A stretch of 64,000 nucleotides of DNA from Shouchella clausii (GCF_001598215.1 NZ_BCXJ01000001.1:806001-870000), one strand, 5' to 3'; counted from the stretch's first letter, positions 30,778 through 39,512 are shown. Program-made: numbers and translations. The notes: generated from the letters alone by a model not told the origin.

Positions 30778-31182
30778 TTACGTTTCGACAGCAGTGATGT
30801 CATCGCAACAAATCGTTACAATTCTTGATTTTTTATGGCAGTCACAATTTGCTAGGAAAACCATGTTTTTGCGGACATCAACAAACTCGCCACGGACGCA
30901 GCCGCCGCCTTTTAGAAAAACAGTAACAAATTGGCCACGGGCAATGTGTTTAAAGAAAGAATGGCAATCGCATTTGTCCCTGTCATGTCGATCGTGTCGA
31001 TCATGTCGATCATGTCGATCATGTCGATCATGTCGATCGTGCTTGTCGCACTTATCGCACTTATCGTGTCTGTCGTGCCTGTCACACTTATCGCACTTGT
31101 CGTGTCGATCGTGCCTGTCGTGCTTTTTGTGTTTACGGGAAGAAAAATCGGAAAAGTTGCTTGAATAGCTGTAATAGCTCAT
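30778..31182 (-). CDS. His/Asp/Cys tandem-repeat protein with C-terminal Sm-like (DUF2642-like) domain, putative spore coat
   Basis: A 134-residue protein in three parts: a Ser/Tyr head (MSYYSYSSNFSDFSS), a repeat zone at residues 21-74 made of HDR, HDK and CDK triplets (for example HDRHDRHDRHD and CDKCDK), and a C-terminal beta-rich domain (GQFVTVFLKGGGCVRGEFVD; ITAVET end) resembling DUF2642 spore-coat modules. It carries 11 Cys and about 24 His, which suggests metal binding or disulfide cross-linking. A GGGGGAAT site precedes the ATG. Spore location is inferred from composition and domain style, not proven. Confidence 0.75.
   Translation of the reverse strand: MSYYSYSSNFSDFSSRKHKKHDRHDRHDKCDKCDRHDRHDKCDKCDKHDRHDRHDRHDRHDRHDRHDRDKCDCHSFFKHIARGQFVTVFLKGGGCVRGEFVDVRKNMVFLANCDCHKKSRIVTICCDDITAVET
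30961..31122 (-). repeat. Nine-base tandem repeat coding for HDR/CDK triplets
   Basis: About 18 imperfect 9-nt units (plus-strand form TCGATCATG or near variants), fully inside and in frame with the gene at 30778. The purest run (five near-identical units) is at about 30990-31040. Such arrays change length by slippage while keeping the frame. Confidence 0.9.
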
Positions 31183-31491
31183 GTTTTATTCCCCCTTTCT
31201 GTTCTATGCTAGTACTATATGTACGATTCCGTTGTTTGCATAGGCAAGGCAAGCAGTACATTCGCACGTTTTGCCATAAACAAACAAATGCTGATAGATA
31301 GAAGTCTAATGGGGTTTTGCCGAATGGCTCGATCCTTGTCTGGTATGTGTTCATTTGCCTTTACACTGTGTGATTCCATACAGTGTTTTTTCATGTCTGG
31401 TGAATTGGTTTCCTGAAAAGCTGATTCGTGTCTCAGCCTCTAGTCGCAGAGGAAGTTCAATCTGCCGCTCGTTTTGCCAAACGGCGCTACT
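31183..31491. other. Non-coding gap before the lia operon
   Basis: No convincing gene. It holds a small hairpin ACACTGT-N10-ACAGTGT followed by TTTTT (31363-31391, + direction) that looks like a terminator but has no recognised + strand gene in front of it. Confidence 0.5.
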
Positions 31492-31512
31492 GTCTACAAT
31501 AAATGTATAGAC
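31492..31512. promoter_or_regulatory. Inverted repeat at the liaI promoter
   Basis: GTCTA-N11-TAGAC overlaps a -10-like TACAAT (31495-31500), 33 bp before the liaI start. A candidate control site; whether it is the LiaR box cannot be judged by eye. Confidence 0.35.
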
Positions 31513-31544
31513 GGCAGAACTTACACCAAAGGAGGTGAACGACA

Positions 31545-31841
31545 TTGACAAAACGCGGATGGATGGTTGTTGCAGCCATTGTGCTTGCAATCATTGTGCT
31601 ATCGTCGCTAGGGGCGATCATTGGCCTAGGCGCAGGCGCAGTGTTGGCATACTTTGGTTGGCGCCAAGCTACATTGAACGATCAAACGATTATGAAAGTG
31701 CTCTGGTGGGTGATTTTGCTTATCGGTGTATGCCTGACGGTTGGCAGCTTGCCAGGAATCATTGGCGTCGGTGCTCTTTATTTGCTAGTGAAGCTTTATG
31801 AGAAATGGAAAGAAATGAAGGAATATGATTTCGAGGTTTAA
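31545..31841 (+). CDS. liaI: Small membrane protein LiaI-like, first gene of lia operon
   Basis: A 98-residue membrane protein with three hydrophobic segments (about 6-20, 22-37, 50-80) and a charged C-terminus. Position and size fit LiaI, the membrane anchor that recruits the PspA-like LiaH under envelope stress. TTG start behind a full AAAGGAGGTGA. The name rests largely on synteny with liaH-liaF-liaS-liaR, since LiaI is poorly conserved. Confidence 0.75.
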   Translation: MTKRGWMVVAAIVLAIIVLSSLGAIIGLGAGAVLAYFGWRQATLNDQTIMKVLWWVILLIGVCLTVGSLPGIIGVGALYLLVKLYEKWKEMKEYDFEV

Positions 31842-31868
31842 ATAGACAACAAAGGAGAGTAAAACGAC

Positions 31869-32510
31869 ATGTCTTTTCTAAAACAGCTAAAAGAACAAGT
31901 GCAAGCTGACATTGAACATGTGTTTGATCGTAACGACAAGCCTTTTCAAACAGATGATGGCAAGTATGAAGCCGAATCAAAAAAACTCGACAAGCAATTA
32001 AAATTATGGAAACAGTCGATTGAAAAACAGCGTAGACTAGAACGTTATTTTTACCAAGAGTGGCAAGACGCCAAAAAGATGGCCAGTAAACGGGCGGAAC
32101 AATTAGAAATCGCGGAAAGTGCCGGGGTGGAAGAATTAGTTGCTCAAGCACAAAGTGAATTGGCAGCTTATCAAGAACTTGCAAGTGAATACAGTGATTC
32201 CTACGAAGAGCAAAAAGAAAGAGTAAAAAAATTAGAAGCACGAGGCCGGGAACTGGAATTTCTCCGCAAAAAAATTCGCCGCATGCAGCTTGATTACATT
32301 GCACGCACAGAAGAAGCCAAGCTTGAAAAAAATGCGGCAAAATGGACGTATTATGCAGAGGAGAACGGCGATCTTGACGGGTATGAAGAAGACGAGAACG
32401 AGCAAACTGAAGAAAGTGAAGCTGCAGCACTAAAGAAACAACCTAGTTTTGATGTGCAAATTGAGGAATTAAAGCAGCAATTAGATAAAAAAAGCGATGT
32501 TGCACCGTAA
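31869..32510 (+). CDS. liaH: PspA/IM30-family envelope-stress protein LiaH
   Basis: A 213-residue, almost wholly helical coiled-coil protein that oligomerises at the inner face of the membrane under cell-wall antibiotic stress. PspA/IM30 features are the N-terminal region with FDRNDKPFQ and long charged heptads (LDKQLKLWKQSIEKQRRLER). The last 45 residues are acidic and probably disordered (DGYEEDENEQTEESE). It is followed by an internal terminator before liaF, so liaIH can be expressed far above liaFSR, as known in B. subtilis. Confidence 0.87.
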   Translation: MSFLKQLKEQVQADIEHVFDRNDKPFQTDDGKYEAESKKLDKQLKLWKQSIEKQRRLERYFYQEWQDAKKMASKRAEQLEIAESAGVEELVAQAQSELAAYQELASEYSDSYEEQKERVKKLEARGRELEFLRKKIRRMQLDYIARTEEAKLEKNAAKWTYYAEENGDLDGYEEDENEQTEESEAAALKKQPSFDVQIEELKQQLDKKSDVAP

Positions 32511-32595
32511 AGCCTTATAGTATAATAGAGGTTGTCGACAAAAATGACCACGAAAGACGCGAGCGAATGTCTAGTCTTATAGCGTCATAAAACGA

Positions 32596-32626
32596 GCCCG
32601 CCTATTTAGCAGGCGGGCAATTTTTT
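32596..32626 (+). terminator. Internal terminator between liaH and liaF
   Basis: Stem GCCCGCCT / AGGCGGGC with a 7-nt loop, then AATTTTTT. Read-through would supply liaFSR. Confidence 0.85.
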
Positions 32627-32644
32627 AGAAGGGAGAGCAAAGGA

Positions 32645-33364
32645 ATGAAAAAGAATCGAACGGACATTATTGCTTATATTTTCTTTGCCTTGCTTGTTGC
32701 TGCCCTTCTAGAATTGGTATTAAGTGTTGGACCACTCATTATGCTCATCATTGCAGCAGGCTTTATTTATTATGGGCAAAAGCGAATGAGCCGTAGAAAA
32801 GGGCGTTTCGCTTTTTATATCGGGATCATCATGTTTGTATTCACGTTGTTCTCCTCTACGTTTTTTATCATTACACTATACGGTTTGCTCTTTTATTCAC
32901 TATATTTGTTTTGGGAAAAAATGCGTAAACCGCGGCGCGTGAATGTTAACATTGGCGATCAACCAACGGGTGAAGCTGTGCCGCAAAAAAAAGCGCTGTT
33001 TTTTAAAAACTTGATCTTTGGCGATCAGCGTGCTGAAGATCAAGTTTTTAGCAGTGATAATATCAATATTCTTTCGGGCATCGGTACAACGAATGTCCAT
33101 TTTGAAAATACCGTGTTGCCAGTAGGGGACACGATTGTGATCGTTCGCGGGTTTATCGGCCGTATTCAGCTATATGTCCCTTATGATGCAGGCGTTTCTG
33201 TCCAGCATTCCGCCATCTTTGGGCAAACGGTTGTATTTGACCACGAAGAAACGGGCTTTAACCAAAATGTCGCTATTAAAAATAGCCAATATGATGAGGC
33301 GCCGCGGAAGCTGCGGATCTACACATCCCTTGTCGCAGGAGATATTGAGGTGATTTACCGATGA
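32645..33364 (+). CDS. liaF: LiaF, membrane inhibitor of LiaRS
   Basis: A 239-residue protein with four TM segments in the first 100 residues and a C-terminal extracellular/cytosolic beta-solenoid domain (DUF2154; SGIGTTNVHFENTVLPVGDT, FGQTVVFDHEE). LiaF keeps the kinase LiaS off without stress. Its stop overlaps the ATG of liaS (GATG...TGA), the typical liaFS coupling. Confidence 0.9.
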   Translation: MKKNRTDIIAYIFFALLVAALLELVLSVGPLIMLIIAAGFIYYGQKRMSRRKGRFAFYIGIIMFVFTLFSSTFFIITLYGLLFYSLYLFWEKMRKPRRVNVNIGDQPTGEAVPQKKALFFKNLIFGDQRAEDQVFSSDNINILSGIGTTNVHFENTVLPVGDTIVIVRGFIGRIQLYVPYDAGVSVQHSAIFGQTVVFDHEETGFNQNVAIKNSQYDEAPRKLRIYTSLVAGDIEVIYR

Positions 33365-34425
33365 AATCAATGCAAAAGGTAGGCGTCCTTACATTCTGCC
33401 TCTTAGTTGTTTGTGCTGGATTCGTTAGCTCGTATTTTGTTTCCGTCGGGCTGCTTCATTGGAAGGCGTTTATAAAAATCGACCCTACTTTTTACAATGT
33501 TCCTCCTGTATTGTGGCTTGTTGCGATTTTTACGTTGATTGCGATCCTCGTTTACGTTGTTGCTATGCTCATTTGGAAGCGGGGAATGAATGATATTCGC
33601 GGGGCCTTGCAACAATTAAGTGATGGCCATATGGAAAAAGGGCGAGAACAAGCTGGTCAAATGTCTGCCGATTTTAAAGAGGCGAGCAGTTTAATTATTG
33701 ACATGGAACGACGGATGAGCAAGCAGGCAGACCGTTCACAAAAACTGATGGAACAATGGGCCGAAAAAGAAAGCCAGTTAAAAAGCGACATCGTATCACA
33801 AGAACGAAACCGGATCGCCCGTGAACTCCATGATTCGGTCTCACAGCAATTGTATGCGGCATCGATGCTCTTATCAGCGGCTGTAAATGGGAAGAATCCA
33901 GATATAGAAGCACTGCAAAAACGGTGTGAGCAAATTGAAAAAGTGGTGAATGACGCCCAAAATGACATGCGCGCTTTGCTGTTGCAACTACGTCCTATCC
34001 AATTGGAAGACCAATCCTTTAAAGAAGGAGTCGAACAGCTCGTAGACAGCCTTGCCGAAAAGCATCCACTATCTTTTTCTGTACGGATTGCCGATGCTCC
34101 CCTTTCACCAGGCATTGAGGATCAGCTCTTCCGCATTGCCCAAGAAGCGATTGCCAACGCATTGCGGCATGCTGAGGCAAAAGAAATTAGCTTGTACTAC
34201 GACAAGTTGGACCAATTTGCGCTTTTAAAGATTACAGACGATGGGGTGGGCTTTGACCGCAAAGAGCACACAGGTGGCTATGGTCTCAACAGCATTGAAG
34301 AACGAGCAGAAGAAATTGGCGCCACAACGCGGATTGTCAGCGTTCCAGGCCAAGGCACAAGCGTCGAGATCAAGGTGCCGATTGTAAAAGGAGGAGAAGA
34401 GGATGATTCAAGTGCTGATCGTTGA
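33361..34425 (+). CDS. liaS: Sensor histidine kinase LiaS
   Basis: A 354-residue membrane kinase of the HisKA_3 (NarX/LiaS) class: two TM helices (about 8-27 and 45-70) with a short extracytoplasmic loop (intramembrane-sensing type), HAMP-like linker, phospho-acceptor box ERNRIARELHDSVSQQLYA (His about 158), and ATPase motifs DDGVGFD and GGYGLNSIEERAEEIG. Detects cell-wall-active antibiotics such as bacitracin-type agents together with LiaF. Overlaps liaR by 23 nt. Confidence 0.94.
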   Translation: MKSMQKVGVLTFCLLVVCAGFVSSYFVSVGLLHWKAFIKIDPTFYNVPPVLWLVAIFTLIAILVYVVAMLIWKRGMNDIRGALQQLSDGHMEKGREQAGQMSADFKEASSLIIDMERRMSKQADRSQKLMEQWAEKESQLKSDIVSQERNRIARELHDSVSQQLYAASMLLSAAVNGKNPDIEALQKRCEQIEKVVNDAQNDMRALLLQLRPIQLEDQSFKEGVEQLVDSLAEKHPLSFSVRIADAPLSPGIEDQLFRIAQEAIANALRHAEAKEISLYYDKLDQFALLKITDDGVGFDRKEHTGGYGLNSIEERAEEIGATTRIVSVPGQGTSVEIKVPIVKGGEEDDSSADR

Positions 34426-35032
34426 TGACCACGAAACGGTGAGGATGGGGGTTTCGGCGTTCTTGTCGACCCAGGAAGACCTCCATGTCGCTGGAGAGGC
34501 GGCCAATGGCGAGGAAGGCGTCAAGTTGGCGCTTCAGTTAAAGCCAGATGTCATTTTAATGGACCTCGTTATGGACGGAATGGACGGGATTGAAGCCACG
34601 AAACAGATCAAAGCGAACTGGCCCCAAGCAAAAATCGTCGTAGTCACAAGTTTTGTGGACAGCGACAAGCTCCGTCCTGTACTGGAGGCAGGTGCGACGA
34701 GCTATGTGTTAAAAACGTCTAGTGCGATGCAAATTGCCGAAGCGATCCGAAAAACACACAATGGCGAGTCGGTGCTTGATGCCAAAGTACAAGGGCAAAT
34801 GATCTCAGCTTTTACCGCCAATGTCCCGTTACACCAAGCCCTGACAAAACGAGAAATGGAAATTTTAAAGCTCATGTCGGAAGGAAAGACCAACCAACAA
34901 ATTAGCGAAGAGCTTTACATAACGATTAAAACGGTAAAAACCCATGTTAGCCATATACTGGCCAAGTTAGAAGTGGAAGATAGGACACAAGCTGTGATCT
35001 ATGCGCTAAAAGAAAAATTATTCGGATCGTAA
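34403..35032 (+). CDS. liaR: Response regulator LiaR
   Basis: A 209-residue NarL/FixJ-type regulator. Receiver domain with acidic pair VDDHE, phospho-acceptor Asp in DVILMDLVMDG (about 53), Thr/Ser VVTS and Lys in YVLKTS. C-terminal LuxR HTH (LTKREMEILKLMSEGKTNQQ, TIKTVKTHVSHIL). Starts inside liaS behind AAGGAGG. Activates the liaI promoter in the known system. Confidence 0.95.
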   Translation: MIQVLIVDDHETVRMGVSAFLSTQEDLHVAGEAANGEEGVKLALQLKPDVILMDLVMDGMDGIEATKQIKANWPQAKIVVVTSFVDSDKLRPVLEAGATSYVLKTSSAMQIAEAIRKTHNGESVLDAKVQGQMISAFTANVPLHQALTKREMEILKLMSEGKTNQQISEELYITIKTVKTHVSHILAKLEVEDRTQAVIYALKEKLFGS

Positions 35033-35153
35033 AGCCTTGTCTACTGACGTCCAAGGCTTAGCGAACCGTTCTTGTTTGCTGGAGTTCGGAGTATGTCCCG
35101 CTGAGACAGCGTCGTTGAAGAAGCACAAGAGGACAATGACAAATTGGGATGAG

Positions 35154-35178
35154 GCTAACCGTTCATGGTTAGCTTTTT
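35154..35178 (+). terminator. Terminator of the lia operon
   Basis: Stem GCTAACC / GGTTAGC with a 6-nt loop, then TTTTT. The modB stop codon on the other strand lies inside the stem, so the converging operons are packed tightly. Confidence 0.75.
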
Positions 35179-35834
35179 GCTTTTAACCGCTGCACTGCCG
35201 CCAACAGGCAAAACGCGAACACGATAATAGACGCAACCCAATAAAAAGCGAAAACCATATTTCCTGATTCTGTTGCTATGTAGATGCTCGTAGGAATCGT
35301 TCGTGTGACGCCTTCGATACTGCCGGCAAACATCATCGTAGCGCCAAACTCGCCAAGTGCCCTTGCTAGGCCAAGCATTCCTCCTGACACGACTGTTTTG
35401 GAAGATAAGGGAAACGTTACATTCCAGAAAACTTGCCATTCGCTTGCCCCCATTTGCCGGGCTGCCTCTTCTAAGTCGCTATCGACTGCTTCAAAGCCGT
35501 TGACGAACGTTTGATAAATTAACGGGAACGCCACAACGGCAGCGGCTATGACAGCTGCCAAATAGGTAAAGACGATTGGCCGGCCAAACAGTGATTCAAA
35601 CCATGCGCCGATAAAGCTGCGACGCCCGAGCAAAACTAGCAGCGAAAAGCCGATCACTGTAGGCGGCAAGACGAGGGGCAGCATCAATGCTGTCTCTAAG
35701 GCAAGCTTGCCTGGGAAACGCCTTTTTTTAAGGAACGCAGCTGCCACGAGCGCGGCCACAAAAGCAAGTGCTCCCGCTACTAAAACGACACGAACGGAAA
35801 CGAAAATCGGTGTCCAAAATGCGTCTGCAGCCAT
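35169..35834 (-). CDS. modB: Molybdate ABC transporter permease ModB
   Basis: A 221-residue permease, five TM segments. Characteristic ModB segments: LMLPLVLPPTVIGFSLL, the EAA loop EEAARQMGASEWQVFWNVTF and LGLARALGEFGATMMFAGS. Its ATG overlaps the modA stop by one base (TAATG). No modC ATPase follows; B. subtilis modAB (yvgLM) also lacks one, and the ATPase must come from elsewhere. Confidence 0.95.
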   Translation of the reverse strand: MAADAFWTPIFVSVRVVLVAGALAFVAALVAAAFLKKRRFPGKLALETALMLPLVLPPTVIGFSLLVLLGRRSFIGAWFESLFGRPIVFTYLAAVIAAAVVAFPLIYQTFVNGFEAVDSDLEEAARQMGASEWQVFWNVTFPLSSKTVVSGGMLGLARALGEFGATMMFAGSIEGVTRTIPTSIYIATESGNMVFAFYWVASIIVFAFCLLAAVQRLKAKS

Positions 35835-36601
35835 TAAGAAACTCCTAAAAAGCCGAAGTCCTCGAAGACGGCGAGCGCTTCATCTGTTTGCAGCCATTCA
35901 TAAAAATGGCGAGCTTTTTCATCGTCATTGATGAGCCCGACTGGATAGTAGATCGGTTCGTGTGAGTGTTCAGGAGCTTCCGCCACAATTGTAACTTGCT
36001 CGGATGTTTCTGCATCTGTTTGATAGACGAGGCCAGCATCGGCATTTCCCGTTTCAACATAGGTAAGCACTTGGCGGACATCGCTGCCATAAATCAATGA
36101 TTCTTCGAGTTGATCCCACATTCCTAACGTTTCTAACGATTGTTTCGCATATTGGCCTGCAGGGACCGTTTCCGTTTGGCCGATGGCAAGGCTGCGCAAT
36201 TGAGTGCTTGTTAGGTCATCCCATTCACTAAGGCTGTCGGCGACTTCAGGGGCGGCCACAAGGACCAGCTTGTTTTCGAGTAAATCCACTGAGTCAACAA
36301 GGTGGCCGGCATTGGCGACGTGTTCCATATCTGCAACAGAAGCCGACAGAAACACGTCAGCTGGCGCGCCTTCATTGATTTGCTGACGCAGCTTTCCAGA
36401 TGAACCATAGTTAATCACAAGTGTTTCCCCTGTTTGTTCTTCATACATAGACTCTAATTTTGTTAATGCATCCGTCAAACTCGCTGCCGCCATAACATGA
36501 ATTCCATCATCTGTTTCCGGACTTGGTCCAGAGGGGGTACAGCCTGCTAAAAACATGAATAACAGCCCACAGGCACAAGAAGGAAGTTGTCGTTTCATCA
36601 T
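35834..36601 (-). CDS. modA: Molybdate-binding lipoprotein ModA
   Basis: A 255-residue lipoprotein (lipobox FLAGC at Cys about 21) with the ModA landmarks VMAAASLTDALTKLE, NYGSSGKLRQQINEGAPADVFLSA (in two parts) and GNADAGLVYQTDA. Binds molybdate or tungstate outside the membrane. Two tandem ATGs (36601, 36598) follow AGGAGA; either could start. Confidence 0.95.
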   Translation of the reverse strand: MMKRQLPSCACGLLFMFLAGCTPSGPSPETDDGIHVMAAASLTDALTKLESMYEEQTGETLVINYGSSGKLRQQINEGAPADVFLSASVADMEHVANAGHLVDSVDLLENKLVLVAAPEVADSLSEWDDLTSTQLRSLAIGQTETVPAGQYAKQSLETLGMWDQLEESLIYGSDVRQVLTYVETGNADAGLVYQTDAETSEQVTIVAEAPEHSHEPIYYPVGLINDDEKARHFYEWLQTDEALAVFEDFGFLGVS

Positions 36602-36768
36602 CGTTTCTCCTATCCGCTCATTCTAGTATCCTTTTTGATAAAAAGGCTAAGGCAATGCTTCGCGAAAGTCAATCCAAATGGTCTTGGAACAGAAGGTCAA
36701 GCAAATAGCAAAAGCTTTTGTTTAACAGCCGATGTTACGAGGCAAAAGGGAGGAAGGGGATAAGACAA

Positions 36769-36784
36769 ACTTGTACGTACGTTT
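36769..36784. promoter_or_regulatory. Candidate AraR operator upstream of araR
   Basis: ACTTGTACGTACGTTT matches the B. subtilis AraR box ATTTGTACGTACAAAT at 11 of 16 positions with a perfect TACGTAC core, 122 bp before araR. It suggests autoregulation. The rest of the 300-bp modA-araR gap shows nothing else firm. Confidence 0.45.
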
Positions 36785-36905
36785 ATGCTAATACCGATAC
36801 AAAACACATGAGACTTGCTTTGAACGAGTAACATTAGGAAAGCAACATATGGTATTCTACTTGTACTGATAGGTTACTTAAATGACCGGTACTGGAGGAA
36901 AAATT

Positions 36906-38018
36906 GTGGGTGAAACAAAGTATAGCAAAGTAAAAAGCTGGATTAAATCAAATATTTTGGACGGCACTTTTGAACCAAAGCAAAAAATCAGTTCAGAAAG
37001 CAAGTTGATGGACCAATTTAACGTGAGCAGGCATACGGTTAGGCTGGCAATTGGCGAATTAGTGAGTGAAGGTTGGCTTTACCGAGAACAGGGGTCTGGA
37101 ACCTACGTTTCAAATCGGGCCTCAATGGAAGTTGGCAAAAGCGAAAACGCACAAAAAAAAGTCGCGATTATTACGACTTATATATCTGATTATATTTTTC
37201 CCTCTATCATAAGGGGAGCGGAAAAGGTGTTAAGCAAAGAAGGGTATCAAGTCAGTTTGTTTAGCACAAACAATGACCATGAAAAAGAAAAACAAATATT
37301 AGAAACGATCATTCCACAAAGATTTGATGGACTTATCATTGAGCCGACAAAAAGCGCAACATCTAACCCGAACATTAAATATTACCTTCATTTAGAATTA
37401 TTGGGAATACCGTATATTATGATCAATGCCTATTATGACGAATTAGAGCCCCTGCATGTGACAGTGGATGATGAGGCTGGCGGATATTTGCAAACCAACC
37501 ATTTGTTAGAGTTGGGGCACTCTAACATTCTTGCTTTTTTTAAAACGGATGATATGCAAGGAACGAAACGAATGAAAGGATATTTAAAAGCATACCGGGC
37601 AACAGGCGTACCCATTAATCCAAAAAACATCGTAACATATGACACTGCCGGGAAGTTCGACGTTCCCGTACAAGTGTTAACAAACGTATTGAAACGTTCA
37701 ACCGATAAGCCGACAGCAATTATTTGCTATAACGATGAATTGGCTATGAAATTGCTGGATGTGATTAGACAATTCCATGTTTCTGTCCCAGGCGATCTAT
37801 CGTTAGTAGGGTTTGATGATACGTTTTTTGCAGAAGTATCGGAAGTAAAACTGACTAGTGTATCCCATCCAAAAAGCGAGCTAGGCGAAGTCGCTGCCAA
37901 TACGATTATTTCGTTAATTAGGAAGACAGCTGGCGGGAGTTTAGGACAAATCGAATCGCCTGTTTTTACGCCAAGTTTAGTTATCCGCAACTCGACAAAA
38001 GCGATTGACAGTCAGTAG
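36906..38018 (+). CDS. araR: Arabinose-responsive repressor AraR
   Basis: A 370-residue chimeric regulator: GntR-type winged HTH (YSKVKSWIKSNILDGTFEPK; FNVSRHTVRLAIGEL) joined to a LacI/GalR sugar-binding core (VAIITTYISDYIFPSIIRGA; SLVGFDDTFFAEV). This combination is diagnostic of AraR, which leaves DNA when L-arabinose binds. GTG start at 36906, 5 nt after GGAGGA. AraR-like boxes stand before araR itself, before the importer operon and before abfA. A clear terminator follows. Confidence 0.93.
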   Translation: MGETKYSKVKSWIKSNILDGTFEPKQKISSESKLMDQFNVSRHTVRLAIGELVSEGWLYREQGSGTYVSNRASMEVGKSENAQKKVAIITTYISDYIFPSIIRGAEKVLSKEGYQVSLFSTNNDHEKEKQILETIIPQRFDGLIIEPTKSATSNPNIKYYLHLELLGIPYIMINAYYDELEPLHVTVDDEAGGYLQTNHLLELGHSNILAFFKTDDMQGTKRMKGYLKAYRATGVPINPKNIVTYDTAGKFDVPVQVLTNVLKRSTDKPTAIICYNDELAMKLLDVIRQFHVSVPGDLSLVGFDDTFFAEVSEVKLTSVSHPKSELGEVAANTIISLIRKTAGGSLGQIESPVFTPSLVIRNSTKAIDSQ

Positions 38019-38054
38019 TTAGGGTTTTTGATCGGTCACTGCTCGACAACCTCG

Positions 38055-38078
38055 GCCTGCTTGCAGCAGGCTTTTTTT
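38055..38078 (+). terminator. Terminator of araR
   Basis: Stem GCCTGCT / AGCAGGC with a 3-nt loop, followed by seven T. Confidence 0.85.
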
Positions 38079-38107
38079 ATTACTGATGATAAACGAACTA
38101 AAATGAA

Positions 38108-38123
38108 TCTTATACGTACAAAT
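38108..38123. promoter_or_regulatory. AraR operator of the arabinan-oligosaccharide importer
   Basis: TCTTATACGTACAAAT matches the AraR consensus at 13 of 16 positions, 25 bp before the -35 element. Confidence 0.65.
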
Positions 38124-38147
38124 TTGTAACAATCTTTTGTTGAGTTA

Positions 38148-38176
38148 TTGACAACGCTTTCACGCTCACTTAAACT
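38148..38176 (+). promoter_or_regulatory. Sigma-A promoter of araN with overlapping cre
   Basis: TTGACA (38148-38153), 17 bp, TAAACT (38171-38176). TGACAACGCTTTCA (38149-38162) fits the CcpA cre core at 13 of 14 positions and overlaps the -35, so glucose repression is expected. Confidence 0.75.
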
Positions 38177-38230
38177 AAAGATAAAATTTAATAATTTCCA
38201 TAAAAAGTAAATTGGAGGAGGGTAAATTTG

Positions 38231-39457
38231 ATGAAACGCACGTTTATAAAAGCAGCGCCTATTGCTTGCATGTCTGTGCTGTTGTTAGCTGGCTGCGGCG
38301 ATAAAAACACGATTAGTTTTTGGACTCCGTTAACGGGGGATGATGGCGCTTTTATGGATGAGATGATCGATGAGTACAACGCCACTGACCCGGAATTTAA
38401 AGTAGAACATGTCATTACCTCTGATATGTATACAAAAATGTACACGGTCATGAATTCGGGCTCAGGTATACCCGATTTAGCGATTATTCATGCTGACCGT
38501 GTTCCTAGCTTTGTCAAGCAGGGGATGCTTGAACCAATGACTGACATCATTCGCTTACAAGAAGAACTGCAAGCAGAAAACTATTTAGAACAAGCGTATC
38601 ATTCAGGGAATGTCGACGGCGTCCAATATACGATTCCCTTAGATATTCACGCCAATGCGATGTATTACAATCAAGATTTGCTTAGCAAATACGGAGTCGA
38701 ACATTTTTTAGACGATGATGTGGTCACTTTTGATGAGCTATTATCGTTGCAAGGCAAGCTGGAAGATGGGGACTATGCTGTCAATGATTCATTAATCAGT
38801 TGGGTCATATTGGCGCAAATTCAAAACTTAGGCGGTGACATTGAAGATGAAAATGGGGATCCAGCTGTCAATACACCAGAGATGAAACAGGCAATCGAAG
38901 CGGTAAAAGACATTGCCGATGCAGGCTTAATGACTCCTTTTGGAGAAGATGGCTACTTAATGTTCCAGTCGGGAAATGTATTGTTTTCAACAGACGGAAC
39001 GTGGACGTCTACAGCACATGAGATGGTCGATGGCTTGAACTTTGGCGTAACCAATATTTATTCTTTTGATTCAGATGCCTTTCATAACCGTGCTTCCTCT
39101 CATTTGTTTGCGATGTTGATGAACGACGATAGGTCTGATGAGAAGGAAGCTGGGATTGCTGACTTTTTAGAGTGGCTCCGGGCCAATTCCATGAAGTGGG
39201 CAGAAGCAGGGCAAATCGTTGCTAGCAATCAAGTATTTGAAGATTCTTCTTATAGCCAATATACACAATCTTTCTTTACACAAAATCAAAAACAAGTTGA
39301 TTCGCTCTATATTTATACGTACGAGTATTACCCATACGTGGCCGAAGCGTTGGATACGTATGCGGCCGACATGGTTCACGGAAACTTAGACATCGAAGAA
39401 GGCCTGGAGACAATGCAAAAGTTTGTTGAAGATAAAATTGCTGAAGGAGTCAATTAA
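38231..39457 (+). CDS. araN: Arabino-oligosaccharide-binding lipoprotein (AraN-like)
   Basis: A 408-residue SBP_1 lipoprotein with lipobox LLLAGC (Cys about 21). The mature N-terminus ISFWTPLTGDDG and GSGIPDLAIIHADRVPSF are family-typical. First gene of an importer operon with two permeases, between araR and arabinan-degrading enzymes, which supports arabino-oligosaccharides as the ligand. ATG at 38231, 8 nt after GGAGGAGGG. No ATPase gene is present. Confidence 0.87.
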   Translation: MKRTFIKAAPIACMSVLLLAGCGDKNTISFWTPLTGDDGAFMDEMIDEYNATDPEFKVEHVITSDMYTKMYTVMNSGSGIPDLAIIHADRVPSFVKQGMLEPMTDIIRLQEELQAENYLEQAYHSGNVDGVQYTIPLDIHANAMYYNQDLLSKYGVEHFLDDDVVTFDELLSLQGKLEDGDYAVNDSLISWVILAQIQNLGGDIEDENGDPAVNTPEMKQAIEAVKDIADAGLMTPFGEDGYLMFQSGNVLFSTDGTWTSTAHEMVDGLNFGVTNIYSFDSDAFHNRASSHLFAMLMNDDRSDEKEAGIADFLEWLRANSMKWAEAGQIVASNQVFEDSSYSQYTQSFFTQNQKQVDSLYIYTYEYYPYVAEALDTYAADMVHGNLDIEEGLETMQKFVEDKIAEGVN

Positions 39458-39512
39458 ACGAGCTAAGTATGAAAATGTTTGTATATTGCCTCATAGAAGG
39501 GGAGGGGAAACG

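Noticed and set aside
30961-31122. Repeat array considered as CRISPR or intergenic satellite
   Set aside because: Units are 9 nt with no spacers, and lie in frame within a gene; no cas genes are nearby.
30752-31168. Plus-strand Cys-rich ORF (LSCRSCRSC repeats) opposite the repeat protein
   Set aside because: It is the antisense reading of the 9-nt repeat, with no ribosome site; the minus-strand frame has a good site, a recognisable C-terminal domain and its own terminator.
31219-31416. Plus-strand 65-codon ORF before liaI
   Set aside because: No ribosome site and no protein-like composition.
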